Positions 1 to 10,533 are shown, counted from the stretch's first letter. The stretch is 64,000 nt of DNA from Chloroflexota bacterium (GCA_016234485.1 JACRBL010000052.1:62001-126000); one strand, 5' to 3'. Numbers and translations: made by a program. The notes: generated by a model not told the origin, from the letters alone.

Positions 1-960
1 TACCTGACCGAGGGCGCGGAAGGCGCCAAGACCGCCACGGTGGTGGTGGGCGAAGACCAGCTCAGCCTCGCGATTGGCCGCGATGGACAGAACGCCCGCC
101 TGGCCGCCAAGTTGACCGGCTGGCGCATTGACATCAAATCCCTGCCCGAGGCCGCGTCCGATTCGCTCCAGAAGTTGAAGGGCGATGCCGAGTTGGCCGG
201 TGTCCTGCCCACCATGGTGGAAATCATCCCCGCCGTTGAAGAGATTTTGCTCAAGAAGGCGGAAAATCGTCCCGTCACGCCCGAGGAGTTCGCGCAACTC
301 ACGCAGTTCGTGGATCGCGTGGAACGCCGCACCATTCAGATCAAGGAAGACGCCCAGCGCGTGGTGGACGAGAAGAACGCCGTCGCGCTTGCCAACATCC
401 CCGAGGCCGCCTTTGGCGTGAAACTCGAGGAAGCGGGCATCAAGGAACACGTGTTCAATATCCTGACCGAGGCCGGCTTCGAGACGGTGGGTCAGTTGAT
501 GCTGGCTCTCCGCACCGACTCGAACAAGGTGTTGGGTCTGCCCGGCGTTGGCCCGAAGGCCATGCAAAACATCGAAGAGGTGTTGGCCGCGCTGAAATTC
601 CCCGAAGTGGAAAAGCCCGCCGAAGCCGCGGCCCCGCCCGAGGTCCAGGTAGAAGCGGTCGCTGTCCAGCCCGAAGCGGCGGCGGAAGCGGCTCCTGTCG
701 TGGCGGCGGAAGAAGTCAAGAAAGAAGAAGTGGAAGAACCCGCCATGAAAGACGGCGTCTCGCTCGAGGCGATGTTCTCGTTCAAGCCCGAAACCTTTAC
801 AGCGCCGGAAAGCACAGAAGAATCCGAGAGCGACGATAAGAAGAAGGGCAAGAAGAAAAAGAAGAAGGGCGTCGAACTTGAATTTGATGAAAACCTGGGC
901 GAAGTGGTTAGCCGCAAGAAACACAAACGCGGCGATGGCTCAGCCTGGGAAGCAGAATAA
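1..960 (+). CDS. nusA: Transcription termination/antitermination factor NusA (3' part)
   Basis: The reading frame is already open at base 1, so the start lies outside the window. The first residues carry the NusA KH signature ([19 protein letters not shown]), the RNA-binding part that contacts nascent RNA near RNA polymerase. A helix-hairpin-helix type segment follows ([15 protein letters not shown]). The last hundred or so residues are a low-complexity tail rich in Ala, Pro and Glu, then a Lys run and KKHKRGDG near the end. Such a tail is not part of the core NusA fold and is probably lineage-specific. It heads the nusA-ylxR-infB cluster, the standard bacterial order. Identification is secure; the tail's role is unknown. 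Confidence 0.95.
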   Translation, partial: YLTEGAEGAKTATVVVGEDQLSLAIGRDGQNARLAAKLTGWRIDIKSLPEAASDSLQKLKGDAELAGVLPTMVEIIPAVEEILLKKAENRPVTPEEFAQLTQFVDRVERRTIQIKEDAQRVVDEKNAVALANIPEAAFGVKLEEAGIKEHVFNILTEAGFETVGQLMLALRTDSNKVLGLPGVGPKAMQNIEEVLAALKFPEVEKPAEAAAPPEVQVEAVAVQPEAAAEAAPVVAAEEVKKEEVEEPAMKDGVSLEAMFSFKPETFTAPESTEESESDDKKKGKKKKKKGVELEFDENLGEVVSRKKHKRGDGSAWEAE

Positions 961-964
961 TTTT

Positions 965-998
965 CCTCGCCCCCTCTCCCATTTCGAGAGGGGCGAGG
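965..998. repeat. Palindromic repeat, CCCTCTCCC family
   Basis: An inverted repeat of about 12 bp (CCTCGCCCC... against GGGGCGAGG) fills the nusA-ylxR gap. The same G/C-rich core recurs elsewhere in the window, including inside genes. There is no T-run, so it is not an obvious terminator. Confidence 0.7.
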
Positions 999-1007
999 TC
1001 AAAGGAT

Positions 1008-1319
1008 ATGACAGCAAAACCTGCTAAACGCGTCAAACATATTCCCCAGCGGACTTGCGTGGGATGCCGAACGGCGCTGGCAAAGCGTTCGCTCATCCGC
1101 ATCGTTCGGACGGGCGAGGGCGTGTCGGTGGACCCGGGCGGTAAACTGCCGGGACGGGGGGCCTACCTGCATGACCGCCGCAGTTGCTGGGAGCGCGGCC
1201 TGCGCGGCGCGCTGTCCCACGCGCTGAAAGTGGAATTGACGCCATCGGATCGGGAGCGACTCGAATTGTTTGCAAGCGCGCTTCCCGAAGAATCGTCCAC
1301 GGACGCGACTGCCATGTGA
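1008..1319 (+). CDS. ylxR: YlxR/RnpM family RNA-binding protein (DUF448)
   Basis: A 103-residue basic protein with the family hallmark RTCVGCRTALAKRSLIRIVR and the later GRGAYLH motif. YlxR proteins are small RNA-binding factors encoded between nusA and infB; Bacillus RnpM modulates RNase P. An AAAGG element sits just before the ATG. Length and position are typical. The short alanine- and serine-rich C-terminus looks variable. Confidence 0.92.
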   Translation: MTAKPAKRVKHIPQRTCVGCRTALAKRSLIRIVRTGEGVSVDPGGKLPGRGAYLHDRRSCWERGLRGALSHALKVELTPSDRERLELFASALPEESSTDATAM

Positions 1320-1358
1320 TCGGTTAACTTTTCCGTTCAGCGGCATGTCTTCGTGGGC

Positions 1359-1410
1359 GTAGGTCGGAATTTATTCCGACCCGCATGGTCGAAATGAATT
1401 TCGACCTACA
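1359..1410. repeat. Palindromic repeat, GTAGGTCGGAAT family
   Basis: Two nested hairpins (GGTCGGAATTTATTCCGACC, then TCGAAATGAATTTCGA) lie within outer arms GTAGGTCG and CGACCTAC, just before the infB ribosome-binding site. A second copy of the first hairpin lies inside the glycosyltransferase gene at 34201-34230. Confidence 0.75.
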
Positions 1411-1439
1411 GGAATGATTCCAACGAAGGAGGTGTCCTT

Positions 1440-3218
<1,779 letters not shown>

Positions 3219-3221
3219 TTC

Positions 3222-3270
3222 ATACTCCGTACTGCGTATTCCATAACACGCAGTACGAAATACGCAATAG
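3222..3270. repeat. TGCGTATTGCG-type repeat
   Basis: Quasi-palindromic tract built from TACTGCGTATT and AATACGCA units between infB and rbfA. Related tracts occur at 15383-15460, 17225-17262, 33722-33784 and 63190-63219. Confidence 0.7.
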
Positions 3271-3277
3271 GTTTCCC

Positions 3278-3628
3278 ATGCCATCAGGAATTCGCCTCCA
3301 ACGCATTGCAGATCGCATCCGCCAGGAATTCTCGCAAATGCTCGTCCGCGAGATCAGCGACCCGCGCCTCGACCTCATCTACGTGACCGACGTGAAAGTG
3401 GACAAGGAACTGGCTTTCGCCGATATCTTCGTCTCCGCGGTGGAAGGCCATGACCGAAGCCGCGAAGTCCTCACCGGGCTCGAATCGGCCAGCGGCTTCA
3501 TCCGTCGGACTTTGGCCGGGCGCGTGGACCTGCGCGTCTTTCCTCGCCTCCGCTTTCACTGGGACCCCACGCCCGAGAACGCCGACCACATCGAAAAAAT
3601 CCTCGCCGACCTGCGCGCCAAAAAATAA
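3278..3628 (+). CDS. rbfA: Ribosome-binding factor A
   Basis: A 116-residue KH-like protein needed for 16S rRNA 5' end maturation and late 30S assembly. Hallmarks are the N-terminal RIADRIRQEFSQML, then EISDPRL and TDVKVDKELAFADIFVS, ending in the RLRFHWDPTPENADHIEKIL helix. Length is normal. The gene lies 59 nt after infB with a repeat in the gap. A 9-bp hairpin directly after the stop may attenuate read-through to the next gene. Confidence 0.95.
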   Translation: MPSGIRLQRIADRIRQEFSQMLVREISDPRLDLIYVTDVKVDKELAFADIFVSAVEGHDRSREVLTGLESASGFIRRTLAGRVDLRVFPRLRFHWDPTPENADHIEKILADLRAKK

Positions 3629-3649
3629 GGCGAGATACTATCTCGCCTT
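3627..3649 (+). terminator. Hairpin after rbfA
   Basis: Perfect 9-bp stem AAGGCGAGA/TCTCGCCTT with a 5-nt loop, overlapping the end of rbfA. No U-run follows, so termination may be partial. Confidence 0.5.
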
Positions 3650-3670
3650 ACGAATGTTTCATCTGTTTCA

Positions 3671-3717
3671 GCGGCAGTTGCACTGCCGCCTGCCAGCAGT
3701 GCAACTGCTGGGGAAAC
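3671..3717. repeat. GCAGTTG...CTGCTGACGAAAC family repeat
   Basis: Two short hairpins (GGCAGTTGCACTGCC and CCAGCAGTGCAACTGCTGG) followed by GGAAAC. Related copies are at 7372-7428 and 41904-41974. Together with the rbfA hairpin it fills most of the 256-nt rbfA-nrnA gap. Confidence 0.65.
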
Positions 3718-3884
3718 GATCACGACATGAAGGCGGCAGTAGCGCGCAAAAAACTAATCTGGGCCTCACCTACGATTTCAAAACCCACCTGAAAATAGAG
3801 TACAATTGCTTATAACGGCAAAGCAATTGCCTATGGGAACAAAGGAGATAGCAAAAACGTAATTCCACGTTGCTACAAATATCT

Positions 3885-4844
3885 ATGGAAAGTGCGATCA
3901 TCAATCAAATTGGGGAGCGGCTCAACACGGCCAAAAGCATCCTCATTGCATCCCACGTCCGCCCCGATGGAGACGCCATCGGTTCGTTGCTTGCCATTGG
4001 CCTTGCCCTGCAAAACGCGGGCAAGACTGTTCAAATGGTCTTGCAGGATGGCGTCCCGGCCTCTTTCCATTTTTTGGAGGGGCACGAACAGGTCCTGAGA
4101 GAACCGAAAGGCGAGTGGGACACGTTCATCTCGGTGGATTGCGCGGATTTCAAACGTCTTGGCAAGCCGTTCGAGTCGGGCCGCAAACCCGATATCAACA
4201 TTGACCATCACATCACCAACGAAAAATTTGGGACGCTCAACCTGATCGTCGGCGAGGAAGTGGCAACCGCCGCCGTACTCACCGATTGTCTGCCCAAGTG
4301 GGGATTGGAGATCACAACACCTGTCGCGAACGCCTTGCTGACGGGCATCGTCACCGACACGCTCGGATTCCGAACCTCCAATATCACGCCCGAAGCCCTG
4401 CGCCAGTCTGCGTTGTTGATGGAACGCGGCGCCAACCTGCCCGAACTGTACATGCGTTCGCTGGTGCGGAAATCGTACCCCGCCGCGCGTTACTGGGGCG
4501 CGGGTCTCGCCTCGCTCAAACGCGAGGACGGCCTCGTTTACGGCACACTGACGGTGGCAGACCGCAAGGCCGCCGGCTATGGCGGCAACGACGACGCCGA
4601 CCTGATCAACTTAATCTCCGCCATTGACGGTGCGAAAGTCGGGATGATATTCGTCGAGCAGACCGATCACAAAGTAAAAATCTCGTGGCGCGCCCTTGCA
4701 GACGGATACGACGTCTCGAAGGTGGCGAAAACCTTTAATGGCGGCGGCCATGCCGCGGCGGCCGGGGCCGATATTCCCGGCGCGTTGAGCGAAATCCAGC
4801 CCCTCGTCCTGAAAACGACGCGGGAAATGCTTGGGTTGAACTGA
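3885..4844 (+). CDS. nrnA: DHH-family bifunctional oligoribonuclease / PAP phosphatase NrnA
   Basis: NrnA degrades very short RNA and dephosphorylates 3'-phosphoadenosine 5'-phosphate. Metal-binding motifs are visible: SHVRPDGDAIGS near the N-terminus, VDCAD, NIDHHITN (the DHH box) and the C-terminal DHHA1 motif GGGHAAAAGADI. At about 319 residues it is of usual length. I chose the ATG at 3885; a TTG at 3870 is also possible and has no better ribosome-binding site. The position between rbfA and truB is the usual one in Gram-positives and Chloroflexota. Confidence 0.93.
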   Translation: MESAIINQIGERLNTAKSILIASHVRPDGDAIGSLLAIGLALQNAGKTVQMVLQDGVPASFHFLEGHEQVLREPKGEWDTFISVDCADFKRLGKPFESGRKPDINIDHHITNEKFGTLNLIVGEEVATAAVLTDCLPKWGLEITTPVANALLTGIVTDTLGFRTSNITPEALRQSALLMERGANLPELYMRSLVRKSYPAARYWGAGLASLKREDGLVYGTLTVADRKAAGYGGNDDADLINLISAIDGAKVGMIFVEQTDHKVKISWRALADGYDVSKVAKTFNGGGHAAAAGADIPGALSEIQPLVLKTTREMLGLN

Positions 4845-4908
4845 GCGCATAATTCAGACAAATTTGGTAGAATATAAAAAACCAAACGATTCCCAGGAGG
4901 AATAAGCA

Positions 4909-5841
4909 ATGAACAGTCAAGATGTAAAGAACGCCATTTCCGGCGTCCTTGTGGTGGATAAACCCGTCGGCATGACATCGCACGATGTTGTCGAAGCCAT
5001 CCGCCGCGGGACGGGCATCCGCCGCGCCGGCCACACCGGCACGTTGGACCCGCGCGCTTCGGGTGTGCTGGTCATTCTCATTGGCCCGGCCGTGCGCTTG
5101 AGCGAATACGTCTCCGCTTCCGATAAGCGCTACCAGGCCATCATCCGCCTCGGCTCCACCACCGACACCTTCGACTCCGAAGGGAAGTTCGTGCAACAGT
5201 CCCAGCCCGTCAACGTGACCGAGGAGCAATTCGAGAAGATCCTCAAGACCTTTGAAGGCGAGATCGAGCAGACGCCCCCGCCGTATTCCGCCGTCAAAGT
5301 GGGTGGACGCCGCGCCTACGACATGGCGCGTCAGGGCGAGGAAGTGGAACTGACCCCGCGCAAGATTCAGGTGCATCACCTCGAAGTGCTGGAATGGGCT
5401 CCCCCCGAAGTGGTGGTGGACGTGCATTGCTCCAGCGGAACCTACGTCCGTTCGCTCGCCAACGATATTGGCGTGCAACTCGGCACGGGCGCGTACCTCG
5501 TCGGCCTGCGCCGTACCAAAAGCGGACGCTTCAGCCTGCGCGACGCCACGCCCCTCCGCAAATTGCAGGAAGCCTTCCAGGCCGGCAACTGGTATCAATA
5601 CCTCATCCCCGCCGCCGAAGCCCTGGCCGAGTGGCCCGCGATTGAATTGAATCCCGACGATGTGGAAGAAGTGCGCCACGGTCATCGCGTGAAGGCGCAC
5701 GGCGAACAATCTCAACTCGTGCGCGGCGTGAGCGCGGCCGGAGAACTCATCGCCCTGATGATTCCCGCAACGGGCGAAGATGGCTCCCCCGAGTGGCAAC
5801 CCAAGAAAGTCTTCTTCACCAGCGAAGCCAAAGGCGAATAG
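4909..5841 (+). CDS. truB: tRNA pseudouridine(55) synthase TruB
   Basis: Makes the universal pseudouridine 55 in the T-loop of tRNA. The catalytic motif GHTGTLDPRASGVL contains the nucleophilic Asp, preceded by VVDKPVGMTSHDVV. Further family segments are KRYQAIIRLGSTTDTFDSEG and CSSGTYVRSLANDIG. The protein has 310 residues. AGGAGG lies 8 nt before the ATG. A TAGAAT element about 40 nt upstream may supply an internal promoter. Confidence 0.96.
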   Translation: MNSQDVKNAISGVLVVDKPVGMTSHDVVEAIRRGTGIRRAGHTGTLDPRASGVLVILIGPAVRLSEYVSASDKRYQAIIRLGSTTDTFDSEGKFVQQSQPVNVTEEQFEKILKTFEGEIEQTPPPYSAVKVGGRRAYDMARQGEEVELTPRKIQVHHLEVLEWAPPEVVVDVHCSSGTYVRSLANDIGVQLGTGAYLVGLRRTKSGRFSLRDATPLRKLQEAFQAGNWYQYLIPAAEALAEWPAIELNPDDVEEVRHGHRVKAHGEQSQLVRGVSAAGELIALMIPATGEDGSPEWQPKKVFFTSEAKGE

Positions 5842-5850
5842 ATTTAGTCA

Positions 5851-5950
5851 AGAGGGTGCGTCGCGCCTTTCCAAATTAGGATAACTTCATTTGGAAACCA
5901 AATCCCGTCATTGGGATTTGTCCAGGCGCGAAGCGCAACGCACTCGCGGA
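5851..5950. repeat. GGTGCGTCGC family repeat
   Basis: Imperfect inverted repeat with arms GAGGGTGCGTCGCGCC and GCGCAACGCACTCGC and an internal hairpin AAATCCCGTCATTGGGATTT. A related element is at 13882-13941. It fills the truB-ribF gap, which is why translation reading upstream of 5959 gives spurious residues. Confidence 0.7.
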
Positions 5951-5958
5951 CAATCCAC

Positions 5959-6903
5959 GTGCAACATTACCGCTCCCTCGACGACGTTTCGCTTCAACAG
6001 GCCTGGCTGACGATCGGCGTCTTCGACGGCCTCCATCGCGGCCATCAGGCCATCTTAAGTCAACTTACGGCAGGTGCGCGCAAAAATGGCGCGCCTGCCG
6101 TTTTGCTTACCTTCGACCCGCACCCGGCCTCCGTCCTCGCGCGACGCGAACTGAAACTGCTCACCACGCCCGAGGAACGCGCCGCCCTCGCGTCCGCGCT
6201 GAACGTGGACGCGGTGGTCACCCATCCCTTCGACCGATCGGTGGCGGAAATGTCGGCGCGCGAATTTATGCTGCGCCTGAAAATCCGCCTCGGGTTAAGT
6301 CATCTGTTGATCGGCTACGATTTCGCGCTCGGCAAGAATCGCGAGGGCAACGCCGAACGGCTGACCGAGCTGGGACGCGAACTCGGCTACACCGTCCAGA
6401 TCATCGAAGCGGTGGGCGACGAGAGCGGCGTCATCTCCTCCACCGAAATCCGCAAACTCGTCTCGCTCGGAAGCGTGGACGCGGCCGCCAACCTGCTGGG
6501 GCGACCCTACTCGCTTTCGGGTCCCGTCATCCACGGCGATGGGCGCGGACGCAAGATCAACATCCCGACCGCGAACATCGGCTACCCTGAATCGAAACTC
6601 CTGCCCCCGAATGGAATCTACGCCTGCCGTGTTCGCCTCGGCGCGGACCTTTATGCGGCCGCGACCAACATCGGCTTTAATCCCACCTTCACGCCCGACA
6701 AGCGCACTGCCAACGTGGAGGCGCACATCCTCGATTTTGACCGCGACCTCTACGGCCAAACCATCGAACTCGAATTCATCTCCCGCCTGCGCGACGAACT
6801 GAAATTCGATTCCGTGGACGCGTTAATCAAACAGATCCACGCCGACATTGATGAGACGCGCAAATTGATCCGCTTGGATTCCAGAAGTTCTACTTCTGGA
6901 TAA
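5959..6903 (+). CDS. ribF: Bifunctional riboflavin kinase / FAD synthetase
   Basis: Converts riboflavin to FMN and FMN to FAD. The N-terminal nucleotidyltransferase shows TIGVFDGLHRGHQAIL and later ISSTEIR; the C-terminal flavokinase shows GDGRGRKINIPTANI, NGIYACRV and NIGFNPTF. I place the start at the GTG at 5959 because the residues upstream are encoded by a dispersed repeat and the family begins just before the first strand. The last residues (DSRSSTSG) come from a palindrome, TCCAGAAGT/ACTTCTGGA, so the tail was probably altered by a repeat insertion. It ends the truB-ribF unit. Confidence 0.94.
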   Translation: MQHYRSLDDVSLQQAWLTIGVFDGLHRGHQAILSQLTAGARKNGAPAVLLTFDPHPASVLARRELKLLTTPEERAALASALNVDAVVTHPFDRSVAEMSAREFMLRLKIRLGLSHLLIGYDFALGKNREGNAERLTELGRELGYTVQIIEAVGDESGVISSTEIRKLVSLGSVDAAANLLGRPYSLSGPVIHGDGRGRKINIPTANIGYPESKLLPPNGIYACRVRLGADLYAAATNIGFNPTFTPDKRTANVEAHILDFDRDLYGQTIELEFISRLRDELKFDSVDALIKQIHADIDETRKLIRLDSRSSTSG

Positions 6904-6911
6904 CGTCTCTC

Positions 6912-7307
6912 ATGGACGGCGAGACCGACCTGACCAAACTGCTTCGGGAGATGAATCCCGAATTACACGCGGGGGAATTTGTGTTCTGCTCCATCGAAGC
7001 GAACGCCCTTCCCGAAACCATCGAGCCGCTCGGACTCTTTCGCGAACAAGAGGGGCCGACCGTCATCCTCCCCAAAGCGCAGGCCGACGAGCTGGGTTGG
7101 CGCTATTCCTTCGTCGGCGCTTGGATTACGCTCAACGTCCACTCGGCGTTGGAAGCCGTCGGGTTGACTGCCGCGGTTTCGCAGGCGTTGACGTGCGCGG
7201 ACATCAGTTGCAACGTCGTCGCCGCGTATTATCATGATCATGTGTTCGTTCCAAGCAAAGACGCGGCGCGCGCACTCGAAGTATTGCAAAGCCTGACGCG
7301 CACGTAA
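6912..7307 (+). CDS. ACT-domain protein (DUF2241/ACT_7 type)
   Basis: A 131-residue protein starting 8 nt after ribF. The N-terminal part (LLREMNPELHAGEFVFCSI) and the second half (SFVGAWITLNVHSALEAVGLTAAVSQALTCA, split by a turn) match the small two-ACT-domain family often annotated as amino-acid-binding regulatory proteins. No catalytic domain is attached, so it probably binds a small ligand as an accessory or regulatory protein. The ligand cannot be told from the sequence. Confidence 0.75.
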   Translation: MDGETDLTKLLREMNPELHAGEFVFCSIEANALPETIEPLGLFREQEGPTVILPKAQADELGWRYSFVGAWITLNVHSALEAVGLTAAVSQALTCADISCNVVAAYYHDHVFVPSKDAARALEVLQSLTRT

Positions 7308-7371
7308 AAATTGGGGGAGATGGGTTGTCATTTTGGTATCATTTCCACCCATGAAAATGGCTGAAGTCAAA

Positions 7372-7428
7372 GTTCGCGAGCAGTTGAACTGCGAGCCGTC
7401 AGCAGTCCAACTGCTGACGAAACACGGA
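7372..7428. repeat. GCAGTTG...CTGCTGACGAAAC family repeat
   Basis: Begins TTCGCGAGCAGTTG, contains GTCAGCAG...CTGCTGAC and ends GACGAAACACGG. It is nearly the same as the copy at 41904-41974. It lies between the ACT gene and the molybdopterin oxidoreductase. Confidence 0.8.
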
Positions 7429-7468
7429 ACTTATTTTCCACGAATACTTATCGGAAAGCGAGGTTTTT

Positions 7469-8104
7469 ATGTTTTCAATGGATCAAGATCGTCGTAGAGA
7501 GGAAGAGCGCGTCCGCAGGGAGGGACGCCTCCCTCCTGGACAGTCGCTCACGTTAAAGTTCCCCGTTTTGCACTACGGGCCTGTGCCGCACTTCAACCCG
7601 TCCACGTGGAGTTTCCGCGTCTGGGGCGAAGTGGACGAGGAAAAAGCCTGGACGTGGGACGAGTTCAATCAACTGCCGCGCGCAAAAATCCAGATGGACA
7701 TCCACTGCGTGACGCGTTGGAGCAAGTTCGACACGGTTTGGGAAGGCGTATCGGTCAAAACGCTGGTGGAGAATGGCATCCTCAAGATCAAGCCGTCCGT
7801 CACCCACGTGATGCAACACGCCGAATACGGATTCACCGTCAATCTACCTCTCGAAGTTGTGCTGGCGGAAAACTTCCTGCTCGCCACGCACCTCAACGGC
7901 GAGCCGATCACGCCCGACCATGGCTACCCCCTGCGCGGCGTGGTGGGATTCATCCCCGGCCACGAGCTGGAAACGCCCTACTTCTGGAAAGGCGCCAAGT
8001 GGATTCGTTCGCTCGAATTCATGCCGCGCGACCGCGAAGGCTTTTGGGAACAGGCGGGCTACCACAACCGCGCAGACGTGTGGAAAGAGGAACGGTTCGG
8101 TTAA
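7469..8104 (+). CDS. Molybdopterin-dependent oxidoreductase, sulfite-oxidase fold (YedY/MsrP-like)
   Basis: A 211-residue single-domain member of the sulfite oxidase superfamily. The Mo-ligating cysteine is in MDIHCVTRWSKFD. Downstream are the substrate-pocket segments GVSVKTLVE, EYGFTVNLPLE and GYPLRGVVGFIPG. It has no Tat signal and lacks the C-terminal dimer domain of eukaryotic sulfite oxidase, so it resembles the short cytoplasmic forms. Substrate unknown. moaA at 56177 would support its cofactor but is far away. A strong hairpin follows the stop. Confidence 0.85.
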   Translation: MFSMDQDRRREEERVRREGRLPPGQSLTLKFPVLHYGPVPHFNPSTWSFRVWGEVDEEKAWTWDEFNQLPRAKIQMDIHCVTRWSKFDTVWEGVSVKTLVENGILKIKPSVTHVMQHAEYGFTVNLPLEVVLAENFLLATHLNGEPITPDHGYPLRGVVGFIPGHELETPYFWKGAKWIRSLEFMPRDREGFWEQAGYHNRADVWKEERFG

Positions 8105-8109
8105 TGAGA

Positions 8110-8149
8110 TCGGGCGAGGTTTTCACCTCGCCCGAAAATTTTAATTTTC
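8110..8149. terminator. Bidirectional terminator between convergent genes
   Basis: Perfect 11-bp stem TCGGGCGAGGT/ACCTCGCCCGA with a TTTC loop, followed by AAATTTTAATTTT. It serves the + strand oxidoreductase and probably the - strand urocanase. Confidence 0.85.
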
Positions 8150-8156
8150 TGTTGCT

Positions 8157-9809
8157 TTACTTCAACATCGGCATTTTAATCCCATTCCGTTTCGCGGCGT
8201 CAATAGCGATCTCGTACCCCGCGTCCGCGTGACGGACGACGCCCATGCCTGGGTCGGTGGTGAGCACGCGCTCGAGACGTGCCGCGGCTTCGGGAGTCCC
8301 GTCCGCCACGATCACCTGTCCCGCGTGTTGCGAGTATCCCATGCCCACGCCGCCGCCGTGATGGAACGAGACCCACGTCGCGCCGCCGACTGCGTTGATG
8401 AGCGCATTCAAAATCGCCCAGTCGGAGATCGCGTCCGAACCGTCTTTCATCGCTTCGGTCTCGCGGTTGGGCGAAGCGACCGAGCCTGAATCTAAATGGT
8501 CACGCCCGATCACAATGGGGGCTTTCACTTTTCCGCTTGCGACCAGTTCGTTGAACATCAGTCCCGCTTTGGCGCGTTCGCCATATCCGAGCCAGCAGAT
8601 GCGCGACGGCAATCCCTGAAACGGAACTTTCTCGCGCGCCATCTTGAGCCAGCGATACAGGTGCGCGTCTTCGGGGAACAACTCCATGATGGCCTGGTCG
8701 GTGGTGTAAATATCTTCCTTGTCGCCCGAGAGCGCCACCCAGCGAAACGGCCCTTTCCCTTCGCAGAACAGCGGACGAATGTAAGCAGGCACGAATCCTG
8801 GAAATTCGAACGCGTCCGTCACGCCGTAGTTGTAAGCCTGTTGACGCAGGTTGTTGCCATAATCAAACACTTCTGCGCCCGCGCGTTGGAAGGCCAGCAT
8901 CGCCTCGACGTGTTTCGCCATGGATGCCATCGCCATCTTTTTATATCGTTCAGGATCGGACTTGCGCAACTCGTCCGCTGCGGTGACCGAGAGTCCCGAC
9001 GGCACGTACATCAACGCCTCATGCGCGGACGTTTGGTCGGTCACCACGTCGGGGACGATTCCCCTCGCTGACAGTTCCGCGTACACGTCCGCGGCGTTGC
9101 CGATGAGGCCGATGGAGCATGACGTTTTCCGTTTTACGTTTTCTTCCACCAGCGTCATCGCTTCTTCGAGATTGTCCACCACCATGTCCACGTAGCCGAT
9201 GGCGCGACGGCGTTCGGCGCGTTCGGGGTCCACTTCCACAATGAGTCCCACACCCTCGTTCATCGTGATCGAAAGCGGTTGCGCACCGCCCATCCCGCCG
9301 AGGCCCGCGGTGAGGACAAACTTTCCTTTGAGCGAATCCCAGCCTTTGAGTTTGGCGAGCGCGCCAAAGGTCTCGTAAGTGCCTTGCAGAATCCCCTGCG
9401 TGCCGATGTAGATCCACGAACCCGCCGTCATCTGGCCGTACATGATCAGTCCCTTTTTGGCGAGTTCGTCAAAATGCTCCCACGTGGCCCAATGCGGGAC
9501 GAGGTTGGAGTTCGCGATCAATACCCTCGGCGCGTCTTTGTGACTCTTAAACACCACCACCGGCTTGCCCGATTGCACCAGCAGGGTCTCGTCTTCCTCG
9601 AGATTTTTCAGCGACTCGAGAATCGCGTCGAACGATTCCCAATCGCGGGCGGCTTTTCCGCGTCCGCCATACACGACGAGGTCTTCGGGCTTCTCGGCCA
9701 CTTCGGGGTCGAGGTTGTTTTGGATCATCCGATAGGCGGCTTCGGACAGCCAGTTCTTGCAGGTGAGGGTAGCGCCGCGAGGGGCGCGCACGGTTCGAGG
9801 TCCAGGCAT
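8157..9809 (-). CDS. hutU: Urocanate hydratase (urocanase)
   Basis: Hydrates urocanate to imidazolone propionate, the second step of histidine degradation, using tightly bound NAD. Family segments include [44 protein letters not shown] (NAD site), [15 protein letters not shown] and the C-terminal [16 protein letters not shown]. At 550 residues it is full length. AAGGAG lies 8 nt before the ATG. No hutH, hutI or hutG is adjacent, so it stands alone downstream of the Rrf2 gene and a terminator. Confidence 0.96.
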   Translation of the reverse strand: MPGPRTVRAPRGATLTCKNWLSEAAYRMIQNNLDPEVAEKPEDLVVYGGRGKAARDWESFDAILESLKNLEEDETLLVQSGKPVVVFKSHKDAPRVLIANSNLVPHWATWEHFDELAKKGLIMYGQMTAGSWIYIGTQGILQGTYETFGALAKLKGWDSLKGKFVLTAGLGGMGGAQPLSITMNEGVGLIVEVDPERAERRRAIGYVDMVVDNLEEAMTLVEENVKRKTSCSIGLIGNAADVYAELSARGIVPDVVTDQTSAHEALMYVPSGLSVTAADELRKSDPERYKKMAMASMAKHVEAMLAFQRAGAEVFDYGNNLRQQAYNYGVTDAFEFPGFVPAYIRPLFCEGKGPFRWVALSGDKEDIYTTDQAIMELFPEDAHLYRWLKMAREKVPFQGLPSRICWLGYGERAKAGLMFNELVASGKVKAPIVIGRDHLDSGSVASPNRETEAMKDGSDAISDWAILNALINAVGGATWVSFHHGGGVGMGYSQHAGQVIVADGTPEAAARLERVLTTDPGMGVVRHADAGYEIAIDAAKRNGIKMPMLK

Positions 9810-9825
9810 GGATGCGTCTCCTTGT

Positions 9826-9861
9826 CAAAAAAAATCTCCCGACAATTATAGTCGGGAGATT
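9826..9861 (-). terminator. Intrinsic terminator after the Rrf2 gene
   Basis: Read on the - strand, an 11-bp stem AATCTCCCGAC/GTCGGGAGATT with a 7-nt loop is followed by eight T. It separates the Rrf2 gene from hutU. Confidence 0.88.
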
Positions 9862-9880
9862 GACTGTCTGTGGAAGAATG

Positions 9881-10285
9881 TCAGTTTTGCGCCATCAGTT
9901 GCTCGAAGTTGGTGTTTCGGAGACGCTTCACCAATTCATCCTGCGCGTCGCACCAGACGGGGCGGAGGGGGCAATCGCTGTCGAAGGCGCAGGAACTGCT
10001 TTCGCCTACGCACTCGTTGAGTTGGATTGGGCCGTCTATTGCTTCGACCACCTCGAGCAGGGTGATTTCTTTAGGTTCGCGCGCCAACGTCACGCCGCCG
10101 CGCGCGCCGCGCGAGGTGTGGAGCAACCCCGCGATGGAAAGTTGCGAAATGATCTTCGCCAAAAAGGATGGCGGAATCTTCTGTTCCTGCGCCACCGCGC
10201 TGGTGGCGGCGCGCTGGTTACCGCCCAAACGGGACAGGTGTAAAACGGCGCGGACGGCATAATCGGCTTGGCGTGTGATCTGCAT
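9881..10285 (-). CDS. Rrf2-family transcriptional regulator, likely Fe-S or redox sensing
   Basis: A 134-residue winged-helix regulator starting MQITRQADYAVRAVLHLSRL, the Rrf2 signature. The recognition region (PPSFLAKIISQLSIAGLLHTSRG) and wing (GARGGVTLA) are intact. Three cysteines in the C-terminal half (CVGESSSC, then CPLRPVWC) match the cluster-ligand region of IscR, NsrR and RsrR relatives, so an Fe-S cofactor is plausible. A consensus-like promoter and a perfect dyad lie directly upstream, suggesting autoregulation. No isc or suf gene is nearby; the regulon is unknown. Confidence 0.9.
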   Translation of the reverse strand: MQITRQADYAVRAVLHLSRLGGNQRAATSAVAQEQKIPPSFLAKIISQLSIAGLLHTSRGARGGVTLAREPKEITLLEVVEAIDGPIQLNECVGESSSCAFDSDCPLRPVWCDAQDELVKRLRNTNFEQLMAQN

Positions 10286-10305
10286 GGGTCATTCCTCTCT
10301 AAAAT

Positions 10306-10324
10306 GCAGATAATGATTATCTGC
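10306..10324. promoter_or_regulatory. Perfect operator dyad in front of the Rrf2 gene
   Basis: GCAGATAAT-G-ATTATCTGC, 9-bp half sites around one central base. It lies immediately downstream of the predicted transcription start, where a bound Rrf2 dimer would block transcription of its own gene. Confidence 0.75.
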
Positions 10325-10332
10325 TTTTGTAC

Positions 10333-10361
10333 ATTTTATAGTTAAACACTGTCACAAGCAA
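10333..10361 (-). promoter_or_regulatory. Promoter of the Rrf2 gene
   Basis: On the - strand, -35 TTGCTT and -10 TAAAAT are separated by exactly 17 nt. The -10 box ends 8 nt before the operator dyad. Confidence 0.7.
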
Positions 10362-10422
10362 GTGATGGAGGTCACAGACTAAATATGACCTTTTACTCCG
10401 ATTTAACCCTCACCCATTCCCG

Positions 10423-10520
10423 GCCTTTCCTCTCCCCATGTGGGGAGAGGAAAGGGAGTGTGCGGAAATAAAACTCCCCTCTCCCCGCGAAGCGATCGGG
10501 AGAGGGGACGGGGGTGATGG
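10423..10520. repeat. Two adjacent CCCTCTCCC-family palindromes
   Basis: The first is a 15-bp perfect stem (CCTTTCCTCTCCCCA and its complement) with a 2-nt loop. The second pairs CCCCTCTCCC with GGGAGAGGGG. They fill the gap between the Rrf2 promoter and the end of the lipoprotein gene. Confidence 0.8.
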
Positions 10521-10533
10521 CCAGGGCGGAGCG

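Noticed and set aside
7351..7497. 48-codon frame with a -10-like box (TATCAT) just upstream
   Set aside because: Almost wholly inside a dispersed repeat that yields similar residues at 41904; treated as repeat-derived.
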